From Candidatus Equibacterium intestinale (lineage in GTDB: Bacteria; Bacteroidota; Bacteroidia; Bacteroidales; UBA932), in NCBI GenBank assembly GCA_018064305.1, contig JAGHVP010000249.1:1-7905 (forward strand): a DNA stretch of 7,905 bases, read 5' to 3'. The notes below the pieces were generated by a model. It did no database searches. It saw nothing but the letters and a program-made list of their open reading frames with translations, and had not been told where the DNA came from. Both the position numbers and the translations under genes were made by a program. Below, one piece after another: positions 1-6,619 of this stretch (positions within the stretch are counted from its first letter, which is position 1; every line of letters starts with the position of its first letter).

Positions 1-1395
1 GCCCCAGACAGAGCTCCTTTCCTCTTCGGAAAGCGGAATTCTCACACCTTTCGATGCCGATCTTGTCCTTGGCTGGTTTTTCAGCTTCGGAAGGTCGGGA
101 TATCTGCCGTTCACTACATGGTATAGGCATGCCGCGATATTGTCTTCGCTGGCGTCGAAATCGTGGAAAAGGTCGTCGGGCCGGTAGTTGTCGGGAACCA
201 TTCCGTCATCGGGGATATATTCGTAATCTCCGTTCAGGTTATAGAAACAGATGGGCAGGAACACCCACTCCAGCTGCGAATAATCACCATAGTCATAGGC
301 CTTGATATCATTCGGGTAAAGGAACACGAACATTCCGTTAGGCTTGCCGTATGTGGTGTCGCCAATATGCTGTATGTCGGCAAGAGGTTTGAGCCCGTTG
401 AGGACCATTTCCGACGCTGATGCGCTGCCGTCGCCTGTGATGAAGTAGATACGGTCGAATTCGGGCTTGCCGGCGGCAATGTGCACTTTTGTATTTTCAT
501 TATAATACGGACCGAGGATGCCGTTGCAGTATCTCCTTAAATAAATTTCGTCGTTACTTGCAGCAGGGGCGATGTATGAGACCAGTGTGTCGCTGGCGCG
601 GGAGTCTCCGCCGCCGTTGTAGCGGATGTCCAGGATGAGCTTTTTGACATTGTTGGCTGCGAAATAGTCCATCGCCTCCACTATGTCGTCTATCATCGGC
701 TTCCCAGAGGGGTCTTTTTCAGCCTTGAACGCAAGGTAGTGGAAATAACCTACAGGCTCTGTCAGCCCGGGATACTCCTTGTCTGTGAAGATCTTCTTCA
801 CAAGTCCGGGACGGGTGCTGAGGCTGGCAGTGGCGGTGATGTCCCTGGTCTCTACAGTCCCTTCGGGTGTCTTGAATGTGAATCTGTGCGGGGTGCTTGT
901 ACTGGGGTAGAAGAAGAGGTCGGTGAACTTGTCGGCGATGATAAGGTTCATGGTCTCCTCTCCGTCGATGCCTGTGAGGATCCAGCCGCGTCTGACACCG
1001 GCCTTGTCGAACGGTGAGCCGGGATATACATATCTCACGCAGACTGAATAGTCGTCGTAGTATTCGATGGGCTGTCCGATAGATGCTCCGTATGTCAGCG
1101 TGACGGTGCCTTCGTTGTCAGCCACGTATGAAGGGCCGTCCATCATCCAGCTCCAGCGGTCCTGCGGAACAAGAAGGTCGTCGAAGTAGTCGTAGATGTC
1201 TGTGTTGTAGGTATAGTCAAGATCGGGCACCTTGGTGTTCCAGTAGTAATAGGTCTTCATCACGTCATCCCTGAGAAACTTGAGGGCTTTCTCCTTGTCG
1301 TTCCTCAGTTTCTGCTCCTCCGGGTCGATACGGTTGCAGGCGCAGCAGGCTGTGACCGCCAGTGCTATGGTAAGTAATCTTGTCAGGTATTTCAT
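1..1395 (-). CDS. S41 family peptidase (C-terminal processing protease type), predicted lipoprotein, 3' end cut by window edge
   Basis: The minus frame opens at the ATG at 1395-1393 and stays open for 465 codons to base 1, so the C-terminus is missing. Residues 1-16 form a hydrophobic signal with lipobox V-T-A-C, so Cys17 is the likely lipidated residue and the enzyme should sit in the envelope. A PDZ-like segment follows (roughly 95-190, with KAGVRRGWILTGIDG near 130). The catalytic domain contains LDIRYNGGGDS (about 250-260), then GSASASEM with nucleophile Ser326, and YGKPNG with general base Lys351. The 25-residue Ser-Lys spacing is that of Prc and of the D1-processing protease. S41 enzymes cleave substrates near the C-terminus using a Ser-Lys dyad; this protein's substrate is unknown. 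It starts 7 bp after the DivIC-like gene's stop, so co-transcription is likely. The family is certain; the biological role is not. Confidence 0.93.
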   Translation of the reverse strand, partial: MKYLTRLLTIALAVTACCACNRIDPEEQKLRNDKEKALKFLRDDVMKTYYYWNTKVPDLDYTYNTDIYDYFDDLLVPQDRWSWMMDGPSYVADNEGTVTLTYGASIGQPIEYYDDYSVCVRYVYPGSPFDKAGVRRGWILTGIDGEETMNLIIADKFTDLFFYPSTSTPHRFTFKTPEGTVETRDITATASLSTRPGLVKKIFTDKEYPGLTEPVGYFHYLAFKAEKDPSGKPMIDDIVEAMDYFAANNVKKLILDIRYNGGGDSRASDTLVSYIAPAASNDEIYLRRYCNGILGPYYNENTKVHIAAGKPEFDRIYFITGDGSASASEMVLNGLKPLADIQHIGDTTYGKPNGMFVFLYPNDIKAYDYGDYSQLEWVFLPICFYNLNGDYEYIPDDGMVPDNYRPDDLFHDFDASEDNIAACLYHVVNGRYPDLPKLKNQPRTRSASKGVRIPLSEEERSSVWG

Positions 1396-1402
1396 TGCTG
1401 TA

Positions 1403-1747
1403 TTATTTCTGGTTGTTGTGCTCGACGATATAGACATCCTCTCCGTCTTCCTGGAAGTAGTAGTTCTCACGTGCGAACCTTTCCAGTGTGTCTTTATTGC
1501 TTGTGAGCTGGCGTATCTGCTCGTCGGTGCTGCGGATGGCCTCTTTGTAGTGGATTTCCTGTTTCTGCTGGTCGCGGAGTGTGGTCATGCAGCGGATCAT
1601 CTGTGTGAGTGAGTTGTGTCCGTTGAAAACTATGAGCAGCAGGAATACCATTGTTGCAATGAAGTACTTGTTGAGCAGGATTCTGGCAATCAGGCTCTTT
1701 CCCTTCACGGCATCGGTACGCTCCTTTATCTTGGTGAAAAACACCAT
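1403..1747 (-). CDS. Septum formation initiator, DivIC/FtsB-like protein
   Basis: This 114-residue protein has the classic layout of the family: a short basic cytoplasmic N-terminus (residues 1-27), one membrane span (about 28-42, YFIATMVFLLLIVF), and a periplasmic helical, probably coiled-coil, stretch (about 50-90, rich in Gln, Glu, Lys and Arg). It ends with the conserved segment LERFARENYYFQEDGEDVYIVE (about 88-109), typical of Bacteroidetes homologues. In the family, FtsB/DivIC binds FtsL and FtsQ/DivIB in the divisome and helps switch on septal peptidoglycan synthesis. The ATG at 1747-1745 is used because it leaves the expected short N-terminal tail before the membrane span. A TAnnTTTG box lies about 22 bp upstream. 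It is probably the first gene of a two-gene transcript with the S41 protease; a direct functional link between the two is inference only. Confidence 0.88.
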   Translation of the reverse strand: MVFFTKIKERTDAVKGKSLIARILLNKYFIATMVFLLLIVFNGHNSLTQMIRCMTTLRDQQKQEIHYKEAIRSTDEQIRQLTSNKDTLERFARENYYFQEDGEDVYIVEHNNQK

Positions 1748-1769
1748 CGCAATTTATTAATAGTATCAG

Positions 1770-1777
1770 CAAAATTA
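1770..1777 (-). promoter_or_regulatory. Putative Bacteroidetes -7 promoter box for the DivIC-like gene
   Basis: On the minus strand the sequence reads TAATTTTG, matching the Bacteroidetes -7 consensus TAnnTTTG. With the final G at -7, transcription would begin near 1763, about 16 nt before the ATG. No good TTTG -33 element is seen at the usual distance; that region is only T-rich. It lies 2 bp from an oppositely oriented box at 1780-1787. Confidence 0.5.
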
Positions 1778-1779
1778 TG

Positions 1780-1787
1780 TATTTTTG
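1780..1787 (+). promoter_or_regulatory. Putative Bacteroidetes -7 promoter box for the CPBP protease-manA-S4 cluster
   Basis: The plus strand reads TATTTTTG, matching TAnnTTTG. The predicted start is near 1794, giving a leader of about 11 nt before the ATG at 1805. The -33 region is A/T-rich and lacks a clear TTTG, so the call rests on the -7 box and its position. It is the only evident promoter for the three plus-strand genes. Confidence 0.5.
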
Positions 1788-1804
1788 AAATAAAAAAGTA
1801 GAAA

Positions 1805-2647
1805 ATGAGATATTATTTGCCTGATTGGGGTCAGTCACTGCTGTTGGTCCTGGTTTTTCTGGCAGGTTCGATTGCCTCGTCTGTGTTGTCCCTGGCCGGT
1901 GTCGAGTCTCTTTCAGCAGTTTATGCTGTCTCAATGCTTTTCCCTCTCGGATATGCCTTGATACGCTCATGGCAGGCAGGCAGGTCGGGGCTTTGCGGCT
2001 ATGTGCTGATGGATGATTTCAGGAAGGGTGGATTCAGATGCAAGGCGGCCCCGCTGCTTCTTGCAGTCTGCATGGTGCCCTGTGCCACACTGCTGCTCGA
2101 GCCGGCTGCTTCGCTGATTCCCATGTCCGACGCGCTGCGTCAGATTTTCGAGAAGATGTTCGACACTTCGCGGCCTGTGGACCTTTTCGTGTCAACAGCC
2201 ATCCTCGCCCCGCTGTGCGAAGAGACTCTCTGCCGTGGAATCATCTGCCGCGGAATGCTTTCGCGCCACAAGCCGGCGGTGGCCATTCTATGGTCTGCAT
2301 TCATCTTCGCACTGATGCACGGCAACCTGTCGCAGGGAGTTATGGCTTTCAGCCTCGGAATCCTGCTGGGGTGGGTATATTACAAGACGCATTCACTGTG
2401 GTGCACCATTGCGATGCACTTCACCAACAACGCCCTTTCGGTGGCGCTGATGTACCTTTTCCCCGATCTTCCGATGGATGCTACATACGCCGATGTTTTG
2501 CCGCAAAATATATATATCTTTGCGCTGGTTGCGGCCGCTCTTGTGCTGGCGGCATGCATATATCTGATCAACAGTAAAATTGACAATGAAAAAGCTTTAT
2601 CCTTTGAAGTTTGCAGCCCTTCCGGTGGAGAAGAGATGGGGCGGTGA
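1805..2647 (+). CDS. CPBP family intramembrane protease (CAAX protease/Abi type)
   Basis: This 280-residue protein has several hydrophobic membrane segments (about 10-30, 38-55, 82-104, 126-138, 158-172, 178-193, 200-218 and 234-256). It carries all three CPBP signatures: EETLCR (Glu139, Glu140, Arg144; the EExxxR motif), FALMH (Phe168, His172; FxxxH) and HFTNN (His205, Asn209; HxxxN). These residues form the active site in the membrane in Rce1-like glutamic intramembrane proteases. Bacterial members act in diverse roles, including bacteriocin immunity or processing, and the substrate here cannot be read from sequence. The catalytic set is intact, so the protein is probably active. Its last 25 residues (NSKIDNEK to EEMGR) follow the final membrane span, have no recognisable motif, and are encoded largely in sequence that also encodes the manA N-terminus in another frame. 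Confidence 0.92.
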   Translation: MRYYLPDWGQSLLLVLVFLAGSIASSVLSLAGVESLSAVYAVSMLFPLGYALIRSWQAGRSGLCGYVLMDDFRKGGFRCKAAPLLLAVCMVPCATLLLEPAASLIPMSDALRQIFEKMFDTSRPVDLFVSTAILAPLCEETLCRGIICRGMLSRHKPAVAILWSAFIFALMHGNLSQGVMAFSLGILLGWVYYKTHSLWCTIAMHFTNNALSVALMYLFPDLPMDATYADVLPQNIYIFALVAAALVLAACIYLINSKIDNEKALSFEVCSPSGGEEMGR

Positions 2648-3632
2648 AGCGTTTGCTGCTAAATTTGCCGACTATGCCAGGGAGATGGCAGAGTCGGGAG
2701 AAGAGATTGACCTGCATCATATAGGCGAATCTTTCGAACTGTATGAAGAAGGCAGCAATGACAGCTCGGTGGTCCTGAACGGATTCCTTGCACAGAACGA
2801 CCTGTACTCGCTGATAGAGACTTATCTGGGCGAACTGGTCGGGGATAACATATATGAATTCTTCGGGAACCAGTTCCCTCTCCTCATAAAATTCCTTGAT
2901 ATAGAGGGGCGCCTTTCAGTCCAGGTCCATCCCGATGACGAGACTGCGGCAGAGAGGTACGACTGTCTTGGCAAGAGTGAGTTCTGGTATGTTGTGGATG
3001 CCAAGCCAGATGCAAAGATCTATATGGGTTTCAACCGTGAGACAACTCCCACCGAGTTCTATGAGAAATGCAAGGACGAAACGGCTCCGGAACTTATGAA
3101 TGTGTTCCATCCCCGCCGCGGCGAGTGTTTCTATATCGAGGCCGGCACAGTACATGCCGCAGAAGGAGGAGTTGTGATTGCCGAGATACAGGAAAACAGC
3201 AATGCTACCCTGCGCCTGTACGACTGGGGCTTCGAGAACAACCCTGCCACACGGCGCGAGATGCATCTGGAAGAGGCGATTGACTGCATCAACTACGGGA
3301 AATACGACGAGGCGCGCCTGCACCTTGCTCCAGAGCAGGCAGTAGGGCAGGTGTGTGACTGCAGGCATTTCACCATCAATGTGCTTCCTCTCAGGAAGCC
3401 CTGCGATGTGGCCGTTGATGAATACAACAGTTTCATCCTCTACATGTGCCTCACCGGTTCTGCAAGCATAGACTGGCCTGACGGTGTGGAAACTGTTTCG
3501 GCAGGTGAGAGTGTGCTGATACCGGCATCCATGGATGATTTCACTATCGTTCCTGATGAAGGCGGAGTCATTCTTCTGGAGGCCCACATCAAGCACATCG
3601 AAGAAGAGGAAGACGATTATGTCAAAAAATAA
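2586..3632 (+). CDS. manA: Mannose-6-phosphate isomerase, class I
   Basis: Predicted cytoplasmic zinc enzyme interconverting mannose-6-phosphate and fructose-6-phosphate, feeding mannose catabolism and GDP-sugar synthesis. From the ATG at 2586 it is 348 residues and cupin-like. Zinc ligands fall in conserved motifs: VQVHPDD (Gln113, His115), SEFWYV (Glu132) and GTVHA (His190). NATLRLYDWG (Arg210) matches the active-site arginine region. The N-terminal YPLKFAALPVEKRWGG matches the family start, which fixes the beginning of the gene. A TTG two codons earlier (2580) is open but adds only Met-Thr, and the ATG is preferred. The gene begins 62 bp inside the upstream CPBP gene, suggesting translational coupling. 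It ends 5 bp before the S4-domain gene. Family assignment is secure. Confidence 0.95.
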   Translation: MKKLYPLKFAALPVEKRWGGEAFAAKFADYAREMAESGEEIDLHHIGESFELYEEGSNDSSVVLNGFLAQNDLYSLIETYLGELVGDNIYEFFGNQFPLLIKFLDIEGRLSVQVHPDDETAAERYDCLGKSEFWYVVDAKPDAKIYMGFNRETTPTEFYEKCKDETAPELMNVFHPRRGECFYIEAGTVHAAEGGVVIAEIQENSNATLRLYDWGFENNPATRREMHLEEAIDCINYGKYDEARLHLAPEQAVGQVCDCRHFTINVLPLRKPCDVAVDEYNSFILYMCLTGSASIDWPDGVETVSAGESVLIPASMDDFTIVPDEGGVILLEAHIKHIEEEEDDYVKK

Positions 3633-3637
3633 CGTAT

Positions 3638-4051
3638 ATGGCCGACTCCACCAGAATAGACAAATTCCTGTGGTGCATCAGAGTCTTCAAGACCAGGACT
3701 GATGCCACCGAGGCCTGCAAGGGAAACCGTATCACTGTCAACGGACAGGATGCCAAGCCCTCACGTGAAGTGAAGCAGGGCGATGTCATAGAGGTCCGCA
3801 AAGGATCTGTAAGGTATACCTATAAGGTACTGAAGCCTGTGGAACACCGCCAGGGTGCCAAGGAGGTTCCGAATTATGCCGAGAACCTCACTCCCGAAAG
3901 CGAACTTGCAAAGCTGCATGCTCCGAATGAGACATTCTTCGTAGTGCGCGACCGCGGTGCCGGAAGACCCACAAAAAAAGAGCGCCGCCAGATGGCCACT
4001 CTTATCACTTATCTTGACGAAGGGGAATCCTTCGACGACCAGGAAGACTAA
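3638..4051 (+). CDS. RNA-binding S4 domain protein, Hsp15 (HslR) family
   Basis: This 137-residue basic protein has an S4 RNA-binding domain at about residues 6-64: RIDKFLWCIRVFKTRTDATEAC, then the beta turn ITVNGQDAKPS and VKQGDVIEV. The C-terminal part contains GRPTKKERRQM, a lysine/arginine-rich tail seen in Hsp15-like proteins. E. coli Hsp15 binds free 50S subunits that still carry a nascent chain on peptidyl-tRNA and helps recycle them; this protein probably acts in the same ribosome-rescue setting. It lies 5 bp after manA and is probably in the same transcript. Its TAA overlaps the TAG of the convergent pth gene, so the two neighbours that deal with peptidyl-tRNA meet tail to tail. The family call is strong; orthology to E. 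coli hslR is inferred. Confidence 0.9.
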   Translation: MADSTRIDKFLWCIRVFKTRTDATEACKGNRITVNGQDAKPSREVKQGDVIEVRKGSVRYTYKVLKPVEHRQGAKEVPNYAENLTPESELAKLHAPNETFFVVRDRGAGRPTKKERRQMATLITYLDEGESFDDQED

Positions 4052-4662
4052 TTCTCCTGTTTTTCCTGCTTCTGGGGTTCAGCCGCCGGCTTTACGCAGC
4101 GGTTGTAGCGTGTCATGGCCTTGTCGGCTCCCTCAAGGACAAAGCTTGAGATTGCTTCGCCGGCTGTTGCCAGTACCTGGGGAAGGAGCTTCCTGTCTTC
4201 TTCGGGCAGCTCTCCCAGCACAAAGTCAACCTGTCCGCCACGGCCGAATTCATTGCCTATACCCATGCGCATCCTGGCATACTGGTTTGTAAGTATGTGC
4301 TGGTCTATGCTTTTCAGACCGTTGTGACCGCCGTCGCTGCCCTGCTTGCGCATGCGCAGGGTGCCGAAGGGCAGGGCAAGGTCGTCAACCACCACCAGCA
4401 GGTTCTCTCTGGGAATCTTGAGCTTGGCGAACCAGTACGAAACGGCTTTGCCGCTGAGGTTCATGTAGGTTGAGGGCTTCAGAAGATAGATTGTGTTGCC
4501 TTTCAGCCTTACTGTGGCCACGTCGCCGTAGCGCTCTGTAGAAAAAATAACATTGGATGCCTGAGCATAGGCATCCAATGTTATAAATCCCATGTTGTGC
4601 CTGGTGTTTGCATACTCGGCCCCGATGTTTCCTAATCCAACTACGAGGTAAGTAGCTCCCAT
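4048..4662 (-). CDS. pth: Peptidyl-tRNA hydrolase
   Basis: Pth releases tRNA from peptidyl-tRNA that drops off ribosomes, by hydrolysing the ester bond. From the ATG at 4662 it is 204 residues. The expected residues are present: GLGNIGAEY (Asn12), NTRHN (catalytic His22), STYMNLSG (Asn68), VVDDLALPFG (Asp93) and GGHNGLKS (Asn114). An in-frame start 15 codons upstream (4707) would overlap rplY and place non-conserved residues before the conserved LVVGLGN strand, so the shorter start is preferred. It is slightly longer than usual (about 190) because of a polar tail, AAEPQKQEKQEN. It follows rplY by 31 bp, a common Bacteroidetes pairing, and has no promoter of its own that I can see. Codons 27-39 contain a perfect 16-bp inverted repeat followed by T5, which looks like a terminator inside the gene. 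Confidence 0.95.
   Translation of the reverse strand: MGATYLVVGLGNIGAEYANTRHNMGFITLDAYAQASNVIFSTERYGDVATVRLKGNTIYLLKPSTYMNLSGKAVSYWFAKLKIPRENLLVVVDDLALPFGTLRMRKQGSDGGHNGLKSIDQHILTNQYARMRMGIGNEFGRGGQVDFVLGELPEEDRKLLPQVLATAGEAISSFVLEGADKAMTRYNRCVKPAAEPQKQEKQEN
4547..4584. repeat. Perfect 16-bp inverted repeat with 6-bp loop inside pth
   Basis: The arms are 4547-4562 (ATAACATTGGATGCCT) and 4569-4584 (AGGCATCCAATGTTAT), exact reverse complements around the loop GAGCAT. In the pth mRNA the structure covers codons for ITLDAYAQASNVI, and its 3' arm runs straight into a T-run (4546-4542). The combination of long stem and U-tract resembles an intrinsic terminator or attenuator read on the minus strand, about 80-115 nt into the gene. 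The plus strand lacks a T-run after the repeat. Function is not established. Confidence 0.9.
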
Positions 4663-4693
4663 TGCACAGATGTTATGTTTTGTCAGACAGATA

Positions 4694-5269
4694 CTACTCC
4701 TCTGCACTCTCCTCAGCTACGGCGTTGCGGGTGTTCTTGACAGCGCAGATGATGGTAGCCTTGGGTGAGATGATAGTGATGTTGTCGTATGAAAGGTCGC
4801 CTGCGTTGATGCGCTTGCCGATCTTGAGGTTTGTGATATCTACTTTGAGCTCGTCGGGAAGATCTTTTACAAGACCCTGGATACGGAGCTTGCGGCAGCT
4901 TACTGCGAGCTTACCACCGGCCTTTACACCTTCAGAGTTACCAGTGATAACCACGGGAACCCGGATTGCTACAGGTTTGTCTTCGCTGATGGCGAGGAAG
5001 TCAGCGTGGATAGCCGCATCAGTGATGGGGTCGTACTGAACGTCGTGGAGGGTTGAAAGGATCTCTTTACCATCTACAACCAGGTTCACGATGTGTGAAT
5101 AGGGAGTGTTGGTGAGAGTCTGAAGATCTTTAGCGTCTACTGAGAATGCGATGTTCTCGATACCGTTGCCATAAGCTACGCAAGGTACGCGGCCTTCGCT
5201 GCGGACGGCGCGGATGTCGGCTTTGCTGCCGGTGGCTCTTACTGAGCCGTTGATTGTTACCTGTTTCAT
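4694..5269 (-). CDS. rplY: 50S ribosomal protein L25/general stress protein Ctc
   Basis: This 191-residue protein is the long (TL5/CTC) form of L25, which binds 5S rRNA in the large subunit. The N-terminal L25 domain (about 1-92) shows VRATGSKADIRAVRSEGRVPCVAYG, then LHDVQYDPITDAAIHADFLAI. The C-terminal beta domain (about 98-182) follows, with VPVVITGNSEGVKAGGKL and DLPDELKVDITNLKIGKRI. It ends in a short acidic tail (AVAEESAEE). The ATG at 5269 fits the family N-terminus and is preceded by an A-rich stretch (ACAAAACA) instead of a Shine-Dalgarno. It is the first gene of a rplY-pth unit with its own promoter near 5365-5394 and a leader of about 88 nt containing two hairpins, which suggests expression control separate from the upstream C11 protease gene. 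Confidence 0.96.
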   Translation of the reverse strand: MKQVTINGSVRATGSKADIRAVRSEGRVPCVAYGNGIENIAFSVDAKDLQTLTNTPYSHIVNLVVDGKEILSTLHDVQYDPITDAAIHADFLAISEDKPVAIRVPVVITGNSEGVKAGGKLAVSCRKLRIQGLVKDLPDELKVDITNLKIGKRINAGDLSYDNITIISPKATIICAVKNTRNAVAEESAEE

Positions 5270-5295
5270 TGTTTTGTATAAAAATGTGTTACTCA

Positions 5296-5352
5296 GAGGC
5301 CGTCAGGATTTTCCTGATGCCTCCCCATTGCACCAAAATGCATAAGCATTTT
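5296..5352 (-). promoter_or_regulatory. Structured 5' leader of rplY (two hairpins)
   Basis: In the minus transcript, the first hairpin pairs AAAATGC with GCATTTT around loop TTAT (5352-5335). The second pairs GAGGC with GCCTC and TCAGGA with TCCTGA around loop AAA, with a small A/CG internal bulge (5323-5296). The second ends 26 nt before the ATG. No U-run follows directly, so it does not look like a terminator. Ribosomal-protein mRNAs often carry autoregulatory leaders, so L25 feedback is a reasonable but unproven guess. I do not recognise a named RNA family here. Confidence 0.5.
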
Positions 5353-5364
5353 TCGACGGGGCTG

Positions 5365-5394
5365 CAAAGATAGTAAAAAATATTATTCTAACAA
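5365..5394 (-). promoter_or_regulatory. Putative Bacteroidetes promoter for rplY-pth
   Basis: The minus strand has TATCTTTG (5372-5365), a full match to TAnnTTTG, and TTG (5394-5392) 19 nt further upstream as a -33 element. The predicted start is near 5358. The -33 element lies inside the last codons of the C11 protease gene, whose stop is at 5385-5383, and I see no terminator between that gene and the promoter, so readthrough from the upstream unit is also possible. Confidence 0.65.
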
Positions 5395-6612
5395 CTTGAT
5401 TTTCTGATTCCAGGCCAGAGTCTTATAGTAGTTGTTGAGGTTGGCGTATGCGTTTTTCGGAATGTAGGTACTCAGGCCGCAGTAGTTGTCAAGCTTGAGC
5501 CCGAGGAACTTTTCAGTGCAGTTCCTGTATACGGTCATTTTGTCGAGTTCGCTGCTGAATGCAGAATACTGATCTTCGGTACAGAACTGCTTGAAGTAGT
5601 GGGCGAGGTCATAGAAATAGTCCTTGTCTGAGATTGCTGAATAGAAATATTTCTGGACCATATTCCTTTGAACGCTGCCGATGCGGTCACGGGCATCGGC
5701 CACAATGTCGGCGCAGACCTGTGCGAATGAGTCCATCTCCCTGCAGTCGATGGCTACGATACATCCTGACTGGTATGAGCCCTGCTCTGCCTGGTACATA
5801 TCGTAGTATTTTGTGGCAATGTATTCCACTCCGCTTCTGCCGGGGTTGTTGAAAAGCTCGTTGAGGATTATGCGGTAGGGGAACCCTGTGATGAGGATTT
5901 CCGTAGGAGATGCTAGCATATAGTCGCAGATGTCCTTGACCTGGTAGGCAACCTCCACCGATCCCATGTAGCAGCAGTCGAATATTATGGTGTCCCAATG
6001 CCATTTTCCTGCAATCTCAGCAAAACGCTGTATATCGATTTCGTTTTTGCTGGGCTGGTCATATCCTACGCTGTTGACGACCTGCAGCCTGCTCAAGTTG
6101 ATGGGAACCTCTGAAATGCCGGATTTCACCCTCAGTGCAGCTCCACCGGGCTCGTCGGTGCTCTGGTTGAAATATCCTTCGGGCAGCCATCCTGTTCCGT
6201 GAGAAGAAAAGAGAAGGCTGCGGTATTTCGGCCTGCATTCAGATTCCGCTGCCTCAAGCACTTCGCGGAATCCTTCAGGGCAGCAGGCATTGAATCCGCT
6301 GCCGAAAGCATGCACCTCTTCGTAAGCCACCTGTGCAGAACGGTTGGTGTAGTACTTGCGGAGCGTTGCATCAGTCCCTTTGTTCTGGAAAAATACCAGC
6401 AGCTCCTGATCTTTCGACCCCTGCGGCGGAATGTATCCGCTTATCATTTCATCAATGTTTATTTCAGCGTATGGCGAGAGTGAACCTTCGGTGGCTGCAA
6501 TGTAGAACAGCACCATCCGCTTTTCGTTTTTTATATCGATCTGGATAATGTTGCATCCAGTCACCGACAGCACAAGCGCCAGCGTGGCAATTATATGAAG
6601 TATCCTTTTCAT
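5383..6612 (-). CDS. Clostripain-like (family C11) cysteine protease, predicted lipoprotein
   Basis: The protein is 409 residues from the ATG at 6612; a TTG one codon earlier is less likely. Residues 1-19 form a signal peptide with lipobox V-T-G-C, giving lipidated Cys20 and an envelope or surface location. The clan CD fold shows a beta strand with KRMVLFYIAATEGSL (31-45), the catalytic histidine in LLFSSHGTGW (His138), and the catalytic cysteine in IIFDCCYMGSVEVAY (Cys214, with Asp212 at the position that binds a basic P1 residue in PmC11). MLASPTEI follows, as in clostripain relatives. By family, it would cut after Arg or Lys; the substrate is unknown. The usual motif is DAC; here it is DCC, with an extra cysteine. 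It starts 7 bp after murI and is probably co-transcribed with it. The family call is firm, the role unknown. Confidence 0.9.
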   Translation of the reverse strand: MKRILHIIATLALVLSVTGCNIIQIDIKNEKRMVLFYIAATEGSLSPYAEINIDEMISGYIPPQGSKDQELLVFFQNKGTDATLRKYYTNRSAQVAYEEVHAFGSGFNACCPEGFREVLEAAESECRPKYRSLLFSSHGTGWLPEGYFNQSTDEPGGAALRVKSGISEVPINLSRLQVVNSVGYDQPSKNEIDIQRFAEIAGKWHWDTIIFDCCYMGSVEVAYQVKDICDYMLASPTEILITGFPYRIILNELFNNPGRSGVEYIATKYYDMYQAEQGSYQSGCIVAIDCREMDSFAQVCADIVADARDRIGSVQRNMVQKYFYSAISDKDYFYDLAHYFKQFCTEDQYSAFSSELDKMTVYRNCTEKFLGLKLDNYCGLSTYIPKNAYANLNNYYKTLAWNQKIKLLE

Positions 6613-6619
6613 CAATATT

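Noticed and set aside
1494..1970. Minus-strand 158-codon frame crossing the DivIC gene and the divergent promoters
   Set aside because: It overlaps the DivIC-like gene in another frame and the start of the CPBP gene, is low in hydrophobic structure, and has no family resemblance.
2038..2577. Open 179-codon plus frame inside the CPBP protease gene
   Set aside because: It is an out-of-frame overlap with a gene whose three catalytic motifs are intact; the product is rich in Arg, His and Cys with no motif.
2916..3596. Open 226-codon minus-strand frame antisense to manA
   Set aside because: It is a shadow of the strongly conserved manA reading frame, with no recognisable protein features.
4663..4707. 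Longer pth start at 4707
   Set aside because: It would overlap the end of rplY and add 15 residues not found in the Pth family; the conserved strand LVVGLGN begins just after the ATG at 4662.
5335..5352. Hairpin AAAATGC/GCATTTT as a terminator
   Set aside because: On the plus strand it is followed by a short T-run, but no plus-strand gene ends there. On the minus strand no T-run follows the stem and it lies just after the predicted rplY start, so a leader structure is the better reading.
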